Shown: positions 43,041 to 51,588 of the stretch, one piece after another
Layout: the number at the start of each line of letters is the position of its first letter
Position numbering within the stretch: the stretch's first letter is position 1
Origin: JBAZDC01 sp041654595
Lineage (GTDB): Bacteria; Pseudomonadota; Gammaproteobacteria; Burkholderiales; Burkholderiaceae_B
Assembly: GCA_964551305.1 (NCBI GenBank)
Contig: CAZKBT010000016.1
Span: 1-54,718, forward strand
Direction of reading: 5' to 3'
Length of the DNA: 54,718 nt
Notes under the pieces: model-generated
The model's input: the letters and a program-made list of their open reading frames with translations, nothing else
Told to the model about the DNA's origin: nothing
The model's database searches: none
Program-made: the position numbers and the translations under genes

Positions 43041-45002
43041 TCACTCCGATTCCAGATCCCCGTCTATGGCTTTTTGTGCCTCTGGCAGCAGTTTGACCTG
43101 TGCCTGCGTCCTGAGAGCCTGAAGAACGGCGCGTTGCTCGGCCATGCCCCATGACTGGGCCAATTGATCGCCCAAGCCGGCAAGACGGTCGTCATCCGGA
43201 TTGCCGGGCTTGACGGCATCGAGCCTTATCACGACGTAGCCCTGGGGAAGATCGACACCGGTATAAGCGGGCAACGCCGTATCGGCGGAGATGTTGAAGG
43301 CGGCATCCAGAACCGGCTTGATCAGCCCATGAGTATCGATACGGCTGATGGTCTGGACGTCGCCCAGGCCCGCCTCGGAAGCGTCAGGCCGCTGGAATGC
43401 CGCCAGGGCCTTTTCGCCCGCTTCTTTTGCCGCCTTGGCCGCGCGCTCCTGCAGCAGCTGGTCCTTGACCGTTTTTTCCACTCGTTCGAAAGGAGGAACC
43501 TGCGCGGGCGTGACGGCATCGATACGCGCCACGATCATGGTGTCGGGCGATATTTCGACGATGCCCGTATTGCGCTTTTCCGTGTAAGACTGCGGCATGA
43601 ACACGGCGCGACGCAAACGAGGATCATCGAGCACGGCGGCATCGTCGCTGGCCGACGCCGCATCGCCTTCCACCTGATCGGCCGGCAGCAAGCCGTCGCG
43701 CGTCACGCCCGTCGCCGTTTTCAGCGCAAGGCCCAAGGCATCGGCGGCGGGCTGCAGGCTGGACGGGTTGTCGTACACCAGGCCGGTGAGCTGCGTCGCC
43801 ATGTCGGCGAACCGCTCGGCGCCCAATTGGCGACGCACTTCGAGCTCGACCTTCGAGCGCGCCTGCTCGAAGCTTTCGCCCTGCTCCGGTTGAACCTCGT
43901 TGGCGATGAATACGTGATAGCCCCCCGGACCGGGTACGGCGGGCGAGACCTCTTGGGACGACAGCGCGAAGACGACCTCTTCGACTTCGGCCGGCCAAGA
44001 ACCCTTGGTGATCCAGCCCAGCGTACCGCCGCCGCCGGACGTGCCGGCATCCTCGGATTGCGCTTTCGCCAAATCGGCAAAGCCGGCGGGGTCGGCTTTC
44101 GCCTCGGCTGCCAATTTCTCGGCCTTGGCTTGCGCTGCGCGGCGCTGCTCCTCGTCCGCGCCGGGCGGCACGCTAACCTGGATATGGCTGACGTTGACCC
44201 GCGCAGGCTGCACATACCGAGATTTGTTCTGATCATAATAGTCGCGCAAGGCCTGCTCGTCGATCGCCGGCAGATTGCCCATTGCGGCCTGCTCATTGAG
44301 CAACAGGTACTGGATACCGACCTGCTCGGGCAAGCTCAGGCTTTCCTTGTTTTGTTCATACCAGGCCTGCGCATCCTCGTCGCTGACCCGCACGTCCTTC
44401 CGATAATCGGCGGCCTGGTATAGCGCCAAGCGCACATCGCGTTCTTCGGTCAGCGCGGTGCGCAGGCCCTCGAGGACGACATTCGGTATCGAAGCCGATT
44501 GAATCACCGGATCCAGAACGCGCCCGATGGCCAGCTCCGCGCGTTGGCTTTGCTCAAAATCCCGCGTCGTCAGGCCTATGGACGACAACAACTGATCGTA
44601 GCGGGCCAGGGAAAACTGGCCGTCTTCCTGCAGCTGCGGCAAGGACGCGATGGCCTCGCGCAAGGCATTGTCGGATACGCTGAAGCGCTGCTCGGTGGCG
44701 ACGTCGATCTGCACGCGCCTGTCGATCAGCGATTCGAGCAACGCGCTGCGCACGAAGGGATTTTCGAGCGCGGAAGGATCGAAATCGCCTTGCGCCATGC
44801 CCTGTGCCTGCTCGAGCTGACGGCGGCGCGCCTGGTCGAACTCTTGAAGCGTGATGTTGGAATCCCCGACCTTCACCAGGTCATGATCGCCCGACACGTA
44901 AGTCGAGTAGCCGCTGACGCCGATCAATACAAAAGACGGAAGAATCAGCACCAGCAGAATCAACTGCATCAGACGCTGGTGCGTACGAATGAAATCAAAC
45001 AT
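43041..45002 (-). CDS. ppiD: Periplasmic folding factor PpiD (parvulin type)
   Basis: 653-aa inner-membrane-anchored periplasmic chaperone that meets proteins leaving the Sec translocon. One N-terminal membrane helix (LMQLILLVLILPSFVLIGVS) precedes a SurA-like N domain. The parvulin domain (about residues 265-365) shows VNVSHIQVSVPPGADEEQ and GGGTLGWITKGSWPAEVEEV. A long C-terminal chaperone region follows. Length is close to E. coli PpiD (623). Confidence 0.95.
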   Translation of the reverse strand: MFDFIRTHQRLMQLILLVLILPSFVLIGVSGYSTYVSGDHDLVKVGDSNITLQEFDQARRRQLEQAQGMAQGDFDPSALENPFVRSALLESLIDRRVQIDVATEQRFSVSDNALREAIASLPQLQEDGQFSLARYDQLLSSIGLTTRDFEQSQRAELAIGRVLDPVIQSASIPNVVLEGLRTALTEERDVRLALYQAADYRKDVRVSDEDAQAWYEQNKESLSLPEQVGIQYLLLNEQAAMGNLPAIDEQALRDYYDQNKSRYVQPARVNVSHIQVSVPPGADEEQRRAAQAKAEKLAAEAKADPAGFADLAKAQSEDAGTSGGGGTLGWITKGSWPAEVEEVVFALSSQEVSPAVPGPGGYHVFIANEVQPEQGESFEQARSKVELEVRRQLGAERFADMATQLTGLVYDNPSSLQPAADALGLALKTATGVTRDGLLPADQVEGDAASASDDAAVLDDPRLRRAVFMPQSYTEKRNTGIVEISPDTMIVARIDAVTPAQVPPFERVEKTVKDQLLQERAAKAAKEAGEKALAAFQRPDASEAGLGDVQTISRIDTHGLIKPVLDAAFNISADTALPAYTGVDLPQGYVVIRLDAVKPGNPDDDRLAGLGDQLAQSWGMAEQRAVLQALRTQAQVKLLPEAQKAIDGDLESE

Positions 45003-45200
45003 GAGTCACCCATTAGCGAAGCCGGCCGGGAAATGACCGGGCACGCTGGTTGCATCAAAAAAAGCGACCATGATCGCCAAGATGAAAAAACGGACTGGAG
45101 TACAAAATTTTACGCAGTTTACCACTACACGATGTACGGATCGCCGCCGCAAGGACAGTTATAAAATCGGGGGAATTCCCGCTCTTCGAGTCCCTTATCC

Positions 45201-45962
45201 ATGACGACCGATACATTTTCCTGGCCTTATCCGGCCAAAATAGCGCATCGCGGCGCCGGCCTGCAAGCACCGGAAAATACGCTGGCGGCGATCCGGCTGG
45301 GCGCCAGGCATGGTTTCGCCATGATGGAGTACGACGTCAAGCTCAGCGCGGACCGGCACGCCATATTGCTGCACGACGATGAGCTGGACCGGACGACGAA
45401 CGGCCACGGCCCCGCCTCTATGATGCCCTTGAGCGCGCTGGCGCTGTTGGACGCGGGCGGATGGCATTCGCCCGCATACGCCGGCGAGCCCGTGCCGACG
45501 TTGCAGGCCATCGCACGCTACACCCAGGCCAACGGCATCGCCAGCAATATCGAGATCAAGCCGGACCCGGGCCTAGAGGCTTTGACCGGCCGCCGCGTCG
45601 CCGAGCTGGCGCACGCGCTCTGGGAGGGAGCCGGCCCGGCTCCGCTGCTTTCCTCATTCTCCGTCGACGCGCTGCGCGCCGCCATGGAGGCGGCGCCCGA
45701 GCTGCCTCGCGGCCTGCTGATCGATCAGTCCCTGGCTGCCGGGCATCTGGACCAGGCGCGGCGGCTGGAGTGCGTCAGCATACACCTAAAGGACGGCGGC
45801 ACCCGGAAGGAACACGTCCGGGCCGCCCTGGACGCGAACCTGCGCGTCGTCGTATGGACGGTCAATCATGTCCAGCGCGCACGGCAATTGATACACTGGG
45901 GATGCAGCGCGATCGTGACCGATAATATCCTCGACATGCCGGCCGCGCTCCCCGACTCATAA
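45201..45962 (+). CDS. ugpQ: Cytosolic glycerophosphodiester phosphodiesterase
   Basis: Hydrolyses glycerophosphodiesters to glycerol 3-phosphate and an alcohol; 253 aa, no signal peptide, therefore the UgpQ type. The catalytic motif HRGAGLQAPENTLAAI and the metal-binding YDVKLSADRHAILLHDDELDR are both intact. A TATAAA lies about 35 nt upstream (near 45160). No transporter genes are adjacent. It reads into rlmJ with a 10-nt gap. Confidence 0.92.
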   Translation: MTTDTFSWPYPAKIAHRGAGLQAPENTLAAIRLGARHGFAMMEYDVKLSADRHAILLHDDELDRTTNGHGPASMMPLSALALLDAGGWHSPAYAGEPVPTLQAIARYTQANGIASNIEIKPDPGLEALTGRRVAELAHALWEGAGPAPLLSSFSVDALRAAMEAAPELPRGLLIDQSLAAGHLDQARRLECVSIHLKDGGTRKEHVRAALDANLRVVVWTVNHVQRARQLIHWGCSAIVTDNILDMPAALPDS

Positions 45963-45972
45963 AGGAAATTTC

Positions 45973-46827
45973 TTGTTCAGCTATCGTCATGCCTTTCACG
46001 CGGGCAATCACGCGGACGTTCTCAAGCACGCCGTATTCATCCACATTCTGGACTATTTCAATCGCAAGGACACACCCTACTGGATCATCGATACCCACGC
46101 CGGAGCGGGCCTGTACGACCTGCGCAGCGACTGGACGACGCAAAGCGGCGAAGTCACGGACGGCCTGGACCGCGTCCTGCGGGCCGCTCATCCGCCACCG
46201 CTCATCGAGCGCTATTTGCAAGAGATTCAGCGGCTCAACCCCGACGGCGTCGCCAACTATTATCCGGGGTCGCCCTGGCTGGCCCTGTCGATCATGCGAT
46301 CCGGCGACAAACTGCACCTGTTCGAATTGCATCCGACCGAGATCGACGTGCTCAAGCGCAATCTTGCGCATCAGGGCAAGGCGGCGCAAAGACAAACCAC
46401 GCTATATGCCAAAGACGGCTTCGATGGCATGAAGGGACTGCTGCCCCCTTTGCCTCGCCGCGGCATATCGATCATAGACCCCTCGTACGAAAGCAAACAG
46501 GACTATCGGCGCGTCCTGCAGGCGGTCAACGACGGCTTGAAGCGGTTTGCCACGGGATGTTTCGTCGTCTGGTACCCGCAAGTCCAGCGCCGCGAGGCGC
46601 ACGAAATGGCGCGCGCCCTCGAGCGCCTTTCGACTCCGTGGGTGCACGCCGCCTTGACCGTCAAAAAGCCCGGCGCCGACGGCTTCGGCCTGCACGGCAG
46701 CGGCGTCTTCGTTCTCAATCCGCCCTGGACCTTGTACAAGGAACTGCAGGCCGCCATGCCATGGCTGGAGAAACAGCTGGCGCAGGACGACCGAGCCGGA
46801 CATGCGCTGAACCAAAACGCCGGCTGA
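45973..46827 (+). CDS. rlmJ: 23S rRNA (adenine-2030-N6)-methyltransferase
   Basis: Methylates A2030 of 23S rRNA; 284 aa. It begins FSYRHAFHAGNHADVLKH, the family hallmark, and has the catalytic DPSY motif (IIDPSYESKQDY). The start is TTG at 45973 with an AAAGGAAA ribosome site 5 nt upstream; this aligns with E. coli MLSYRHSFHAGN, and no ATG is near. Confidence 0.94.
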   Translation: MFSYRHAFHAGNHADVLKHAVFIHILDYFNRKDTPYWIIDTHAGAGLYDLRSDWTTQSGEVTDGLDRVLRAAHPPPLIERYLQEIQRLNPDGVANYYPGSPWLALSIMRSGDKLHLFELHPTEIDVLKRNLAHQGKAAQRQTTLYAKDGFDGMKGLLPPLPRRGISIIDPSYESKQDYRRVLQAVNDGLKRFATGCFVVWYPQVQRREAHEMARALERLSTPWVHAALTVKKPGADGFGLHGSGVFVLNPPWTLYKELQAAMPWLEKQLAQDDRAGHALNQNAG

Positions 46828-46874
46828 CGGCGCAAAGCTCACCGCGCCTCTTCACGCCGCTGTTTGCCGCCGCC

Positions 46875-47609
46875 TCAAAGAAAGCGCTCGTTTTCCTTCA
46901 AATAGCGCCACTGCCCCGGCGGTAGATCGCCAAGCATGATGCGCCCCATGCGGACCCGCTTCAAGCCCACCACCTTCAGGCCGACCAGCTCGCACATGCG
47001 CCGTACTTGGCGTTTTTTTCCCTCGCGCAGCGTAAAGCGCAATTGATCCTCGTTCTGCCAGCTCACCTGGGCCGGACGCAGCGCCTGGCCGTCCAGCACC
47101 AGCCCATGCCGCAGCATGGCCAAGCCGTTGCCCGCCATCTTGCCCTGCACCCTGACCAGGTACTCCTTGTCGATTTCGGAGTCGTCGGCGATCAGTTGGC
47201 GCGCAATCCGTCCGTCCTGCGTCAAGACCAGCAGTCCCTGGGAGTCGATGTCCAGCCGGCCGGCCGGCGCCAGGCCGCGCAAATGCATGGTATCGAACCG
47301 CAGCGGCGACTTGTCGCCACGATAGCGCGACGCCTCCGTGATCAGGCTCACCGCGGGCCGGTAACCCCGTTCGGCCTGGGCCGAGACGTAGCCCACCGGC
47401 TTGTTCAGCAATATGGTTACGCGCGCGGTCTGCCGCTGCCTGGCCTGGCGCTCCAGAGAGATTTTCTGATGCGGATAGGCCTTGCTTCCCAACTCGGATA
47501 CCACGACGCCGTCGACGCGGACCCAGCCCCGCTCGATATAGGCATCCGCCTCGCGTCGGGAACACAAGCCTTGCTCGGCCATCAATTTCGAAATTCGGAT
47601 TTTTTCCAT
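46875..47609 (-). CDS. RluF-like rRNA pseudouridine synthase
   Basis: 244-aa enzyme of the RsuA/RluB/RluE/RluF family. An S4 RNA-binding domain (KLMAEQGLCSRREADAYIER) precedes the catalytic domain, with catalytic Asp in GRLDIDSQGLL and KEYLVRV following; the C-terminal GLNRQIRRMCE-type motif reads GKKRQVRRMCE. It looks closest to RluF, but site specificity is not certain. ATG 47609 fits the S4 domain start; a longer frame to 47657 exists. It diverges from ubiC with a 36-nt gap. Confidence 0.85.
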   Translation of the reverse strand: MEKIRISKLMAEQGLCSRREADAYIERGWVRVDGVVVSELGSKAYPHQKISLERQARQRQTARVTILLNKPVGYVSAQAERGYRPAVSLITEASRYRGDKSPLRFDTMHLRGLAPAGRLDIDSQGLLVLTQDGRIARQLIADDSEIDKEYLVRVQGKMAGNGLAMLRHGLVLDGQALRPAQVSWQNEDQLRFTLREGKKRQVRRMCELVGLKVVGLKRVRMGRIMLGDLPPGQWRYLKENERFL

Positions 47610-47645
47610 GAGCTCTATTTTATGACTTTGGCGATAATACGGTTT

Positions 47646-48242
47646 ATGGAACTTCATTTATCCGCCGCAAAGAACTGGCTCGGCCATCGCAATCCTTCAT
47701 TCACCAGGCAGCAGTCCTATTGGCTTTTTCGGCCGCATGCGCTGACCACGGGGCTGCGCCGCGTAGGCGCGCTCGAGCTCCAGGTCGTTCGTGAATACGC
47801 CGGCGGCTTGCGCCAGGACGAGGCCTGGATGCTCGATCTGCCCTCTCGCCATCCCGTATGGGTGCGGGAAATCATCATGAGCCTGGACGGCGTCCCCTGC
47901 GTCTTTGCGCGCAGCTTTACGCCCCTGCGCGCCTCGCACGGCACGTGGCAAGGCATACGGCGCCTGCGCACCCGACCGCTTGCGGACATGCTCTATCATG
48001 ACAGCCAGGTAAGGCGCAGCCGTTTCGCCGTTCAGCGCCTGAAGCCCTGGCAAACGCTGTACGACTCCGTGCGCCGCAAGCTGAAGAACGACTGCCCTCC
48101 CGCTCATCGGATGCTCGTGCGATGTTCGGTATTCTGGCGCGACAGGCAGCCGCTGCTGGTCAGCGAATGCTTTCTTCCGGATTTTTGGCCGCTGGCGCAA
48201 AAAGCGCGGCAAGCCGGCGGCAAGCCGTTGACATCCTTCTGA
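47646..48242 (+). CDS. ubiC: Chorismate--pyruvate lyase
   Basis: Removes pyruvate from chorismate to give 4-hydroxybenzoate, the ring precursor of ubiquinone; 198 aa. UbiC features are WLFRPHALTTGLRR near the N-terminus, WVREIIMSLDGVPCVFARSF, and a C-terminal LLVSECFLPDFWPL. The ATG at 47646 gives the usual length; the frame is open far upstream through the antisense rluF region but that is not coding. It converges on glnB. Confidence 0.92.
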   Translation: MELHLSAAKNWLGHRNPSFTRQQSYWLFRPHALTTGLRRVGALELQVVREYAGGLRQDEAWMLDLPSRHPVWVREIIMSLDGVPCVFARSFTPLRASHGTWQGIRRLRTRPLADMLYHDSQVRRSRFAVQRLKPWQTLYDSVRRKLKNDCPPAHRMLVRCSVFWRDRQPLLVSECFLPDFWPLAQKARQAGGKPLTSF

Positions 48243-48275
48243 AAACGAACGACGAACCCCTTCGGCCTTTCGGAC

Positions 48276-48614
48276 TCAAAGGGCATCCACCCCGCTCTCG
48301 CTGGTGCGGATCCGGATCGCCTGCTCGACGGCCGTGACGAATATCTTGCCGTCGCCGATTTTTCCCGTATGTGCCGCCTTGACGATCGCGTCGATGGCGG
48401 CGTCCGCCATGTCGGCCGCCAGCACGACGTCGATGCGGATCTTGGGCAGGAAATCGACGACGTATTCAGCGCCCCGATACAGCTCGGTGTGCCCTTTTTG
48501 ACGGCCGAACCCCTTGACTTCGGTCACCGTAAGGCCGCTTACCCCGATTTCAGCCAAGGCTTCGCGCACTTCGTCCAGCTTGAACGGCTTGATGATGGCC
48601 GTGATTTGTTTCAT
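48276..48614 (-). CDS. glnB: Nitrogen regulatory protein P-II
   Basis: 112-aa trimeric signal protein that senses 2-oxoglutarate, ATP/ADP and, by uridylylation, glutamine. It starts MKQITAIIKPFKLDEVREAL and carries the uridylylated Tyr51 in the T-loop RGAEYVVDF. The C-terminal GKIGDGKIFV is the second PII signature. It sits alone, downstream of the mechanosensitive channel gene with a 26-nt gap, and not beside amtB, which favours GlnB over GlnK. Confidence 0.95.
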   Translation of the reverse strand: MKQITAIIKPFKLDEVREALAEIGVSGLTVTEVKGFGRQKGHTELYRGAEYVVDFLPKIRIDVVLAADMADAAIDAIVKAAHTGKIGDGKIFVTAVEQAIRIRTSESGVDAL

Positions 48615-48640
48615 GTATGGCTCCGGTAGCGAAAGCGGAA

Positions 48641-49960
48641 TTATCGCATCCCGCCGTCCCTCGTGTCTGTAAGCCGCGCGAGCCCGGCAGGCGCGAAGTT
48701 CGGCGTGGCATCCCGGCCCCGGGCGAAATCGGCCCCCGAAGGCGCCTGATACAAACGCAACGACAGCTCAGGCAGAATGGCCAGCAAATGGTCGAAAATA
48801 TTACCCTGGATACGCTCGTAATCGACCCACGCCGTTTTGTTCGAAAAGCAATAAACTTCTATCGGTATGCCCTGGGATTCGGGTTCCATCATGCGAACGA
48901 TCATCAACATATCCTGATGAAGATCGGTCTGTCGCCTCAAATATGCCAAGGCGTACTCGCGAAACGTGCCGATATTGGTCAGCCGGCGGCGGTTGACTTC
49001 CTGGCGGGCGGCTTCGCCCAGTGAGCGGTTGCTTTCTTCCAGCTCGCGCCGCTTCTGGTCCAGATAGGCATCCAGCAGCTCGAAGCGGCGCAAATCGCGG
49101 ATTTCGTCCTCGCTCAGGAATCGGACGGTGCTGGCATCGATACGCAAGGTCCGCTTGATCCGCCGTCCTCCGGACTCGAACATATACCGCCAATTACGAT
49201 AGCTTTCCGAGAAGAGCTTGTAGGTCGGTATGGTCGTGACGGTCTTGTCCCAATTCTGCACCTTGACGGTATGCAATGCGATGTCGATGACGAAGCCGTC
49301 GGCCGACGCCTGTGGCATTTCGATCCAGTCGCCGATGCGCAACATGTCGTTGGAGGCCATCTGGGTGCTGGCGACGAAGGATAGCAAGGTATCCTTGAAC
49401 ACCAGCAGCAACACGGCGGACAATGCGCCCAGGCCCGACAGCATCAGCAGCGGCGAACGATCCGCCAGCACGGAAATGATCATGATCAGGCATATCGCCC
49501 ATATCGCGATGCGCGCGATTTCCAGATAGCCCTTGATCGACCTGGTCTGGCCGCGCCGGCTGGAAGCATGCACGTCTTGCCAGACGGACAAGGCGGCGTT
49601 GATCGCCAGAAAAACGAATACGAGCCCGGCCGAGAATACCAGACGCTCGATGAGCTCGGTGACACGCGTGTCCAGAAGCAGCAGATCCGCATTCTCCGCT
49701 ATCACGAACAGAGGCAGCGCGTAACTCAGGTGCCGGAACACCCGGCGCCGCGACAAGGCCTGCGACCAATCCTCGTGCCCCAGGGCATTGAGCATGCGCT
49801 TGGCCAGTCCCGCCAACACGCGCGACGCGATCCAGCTCGTCAGAAGCACCAGCAGCGTCAGTATCACCGCTCCGAGCACGAACAAGGCCCAGGGCTCGTC
49901 AGGAACCACGCCCCATAGAACTTCCTCGTTTATCTTGTGCAATACGTCGCTCGATGCCAT
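48641..49960 (-). CDS. MscS-family mechanosensitive channel, YbdG-like
   Basis: 439-aa inner-membrane channel of the MscS family. About five membrane segments precede the pore helix (SGLGALSAVLLLVFKDTLLS) and the beta domain with LRIGDWIEMPQ. YbdG-type features are the soluble insertion after YRNWRYMFESGGRRIKRTL and a long C-terminal domain. YbdG opens under mild osmotic downshock in E. coli. It diverges from argH and runs toward glnB. Confidence 0.9.
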   Translation of the reverse strand: MASSDVLHKINEEVLWGVVPDEPWALFVLGAVILTLLVLLTSWIASRVLAGLAKRMLNALGHEDWSQALSRRRVFRHLSYALPLFVIAENADLLLLDTRVTELIERLVFSAGLVFVFLAINAALSVWQDVHASSRRGQTRSIKGYLEIARIAIWAICLIMIISVLADRSPLLMLSGLGALSAVLLLVFKDTLLSFVASTQMASNDMLRIGDWIEMPQASADGFVIDIALHTVKVQNWDKTVTTIPTYKLFSESYRNWRYMFESGGRRIKRTLRIDASTVRFLSEDEIRDLRRFELLDAYLDQKRRELEESNRSLGEAARQEVNRRRLTNIGTFREYALAYLRRQTDLHQDMLMIVRMMEPESQGIPIEVYCFSNKTAWVDYERIQGNIFDHLLAILPELSLRLYQAPSGADFARGRDATPNFAPAGLARLTDTRDGGMR

Positions 49961-50051
49961 GCGCCTGGAAGTCGGTAAGAAGGATGCCCACTATACCTCA
50001 GACACGGAAGACCGGTCCATGCCGCAAGCGGCCGGGAATCAGGCCGTACCT

Positions 50052-50057
50052 TATAAT
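50052..50057 (+). promoter_or_regulatory. -10 element of the argH promoter
   Basis: A perfect TATAAT at 50052-50057 lies 26 nt before the argH ATG. The -35 region at the proper distance (about 50029-50034) is not consensus, so activation or an extended element may be needed. No Arg box was recognised. Confidence 0.45.
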
Positions 50058-50083
50058 GCTTGCTTCTTCGTCATTTACTTCGT

Positions 50084-51502
50084 ATGTCGCCCATCGTGCA
50101 GAATCAATTCGACAAAAAATCCCAAGCCTGGTCCGCCCGCTTCTCCGAGCCCGTCTCCGATCTCGTCAAGCGTTATACCGCCTCGGTCGACTTCGACAAG
50201 CGATTGGCGCATTGCGACATCCAGGGTTCCCTGGCCCACGCGGACATGCTGGCCGCCGTCGGCGTCATCAGCCAGGAAGACAAAACCGCCATCGAAACCG
50301 GCATGGCACGCATCGTGCAGGAGATCGATGATCGAACCTTCGCCTGGTCGCTGGATTTGGAAGACGTCCACCTGAACATCGAAAAGCGCTTGGTCGAATT
50401 GATAGGCGACGCGGGCAAGCGCCTGCATACGGGCCGCTCGCGCAACGACCAGGTGGCGACCGACATACGTTTGTGGCTGCGCGGGGAAATCGATACTGCC
50501 GTCGATCTGCTCGCCCGCCTGCGGGGCAAATTGGCCGCGCTGGCGCTGGAGCACGCCGCCACCATCATGCCGGGCTTTACACACCTGCAGGTCGCCCAGC
50601 CCGTTACGTTCGGCCATCACCTGCTTGCCTATGCGGAAATGTTCGGCCGCGATGCCGAGCGGCTGCTGGATTGCCGCAAGCGCGTCAACCGCCTGCCGCT
50701 GGGCGCGGCCGCCCTGGCGGGCACGTCCTACCCCATCGACCGCGAACGCGTGGCGCGGACCCTGGGCTTCGACGCCGTCTGCCGAAATTCGCTGGACGCC
50801 GTATCCGATCGGGATTTCGCAATCGAGTTCTGCGCCGCCGCGGCCCTGGTCATGACGCACGTTTCGCGCATGTCCGAAGAGCTGGTGCTATGGATGAGCC
50901 CGCGCGTGGCGTTCATCGACCTTGCCGACCGCTTCTGCACGGGCAGCTCCATCATGCCGCAGAAAAAAAACCCGGACGTCCCCGAGCTGGCGCGCGGCAA
51001 GACCGGCCGGGTCAACGGTCACTTGATCGCCCTGCTGACCTTGATGAAGGGCCAGCCTTTGGCCTACAACAAGGACAACCAGGAAGACAAGGAAGGCCTG
51101 TTCGATTCGGCCGATACCATACGCGACACGCTCACGATATTCGTGGACATGATAGGCGGGATACGCGTCAAACACGAGGCCATGCGGGCCGCCGCCTTGC
51201 AAGGTTATGCGACCGCCACGGATCTGGCCGACTACCTGGTCAAGAAGGGCCTGGCATTTCGCGACGCCCATGAAACCGTCGCGCACGCGGTGCGCGCGTG
51301 CGAAGAGCGTGGGTGCGATCTGGCGGACCTGGGCCTGGACGAGCTGCAGGCGTTTCACCCGTCCATCGAGGCCGACATCCACGACGTCCTGACGCTGGAA
51401 GGCTCGGTCGCCGCGCGCCGGCATATCGGCGGCACCGCGCCGGAACGCGTCCGCATCGAAGCGCAACGCATCCTGGACGAGCTGGCTGCGGAACAGGCTT
51501 GA
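50084..51502 (+). CDS. argH: Argininosuccinate lyase
   Basis: Splits argininosuccinate into arginine and fumarate, the last step of arginine synthesis; 472 aa, as usual. The fumarase/aspartase-superfamily signature GSSIMPQKKNPDVPE is present, together with HTGRSRNDQVATD and GFTHLQVAQP. ATG 50084 is chosen over 50060, because NQFDKKSQAWSARF soon follows as in homologues. Arginine is one of the two monomers of cyanophycin, made by enzymes elsewhere in this window. Confidence 0.96.
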   Translation: MSPIVQNQFDKKSQAWSARFSEPVSDLVKRYTASVDFDKRLAHCDIQGSLAHADMLAAVGVISQEDKTAIETGMARIVQEIDDRTFAWSLDLEDVHLNIEKRLVELIGDAGKRLHTGRSRNDQVATDIRLWLRGEIDTAVDLLARLRGKLAALALEHAATIMPGFTHLQVAQPVTFGHHLLAYAEMFGRDAERLLDCRKRVNRLPLGAAALAGTSYPIDRERVARTLGFDAVCRNSLDAVSDRDFAIEFCAAAALVMTHVSRMSEELVLWMSPRVAFIDLADRFCTGSSIMPQKKNPDVPELARGKTGRVNGHLIALLTLMKGQPLAYNKDNQEDKEGLFDSADTIRDTLTIFVDMIGGIRVKHEAMRAAALQGYATATDLADYLVKKGLAFRDAHETVAHAVRACEERGCDLADLGLDELQAFHPSIEADIHDVLTLEGSVAARRHIGGTAPERVRIEAQRILDELAAEQA

Positions 51503-51511
51503 TTCCCTTTT

Positions 51512-51535
51512 GCCTCGGACTCCCGGATCCGAGGC
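51512..51535. terminator. Hairpin between convergent argH and rlmD
   Basis: Perfect 8-bp stem GCCTCGGA (51512-51519) with TCCGAGGC (51528-51535), 8-nt loop, starting 9 nt after the argH stop. No U-tract follows on the plus strand. Probable transcript end, non-canonical. Confidence 0.5.
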
Positions 51536-51588
51536 GAGCGCCGCCCCTTCGCCAGCCCGACGCCGGCCGTGTTGAACGCCCTTGCCGC

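Noticed and set aside
45003..45200. tRNA gene in the ppiD to glycerophosphodiesterase spacer
   Set aside because: No cloverleaf or T-loop sequence can be formed.
47007..47645. Upstream extension of the ubiC frame
   Set aside because: It lies antisense to the pseudouridine synthase gene and its sequence is of shadow type; UbiC is complete from 47646.
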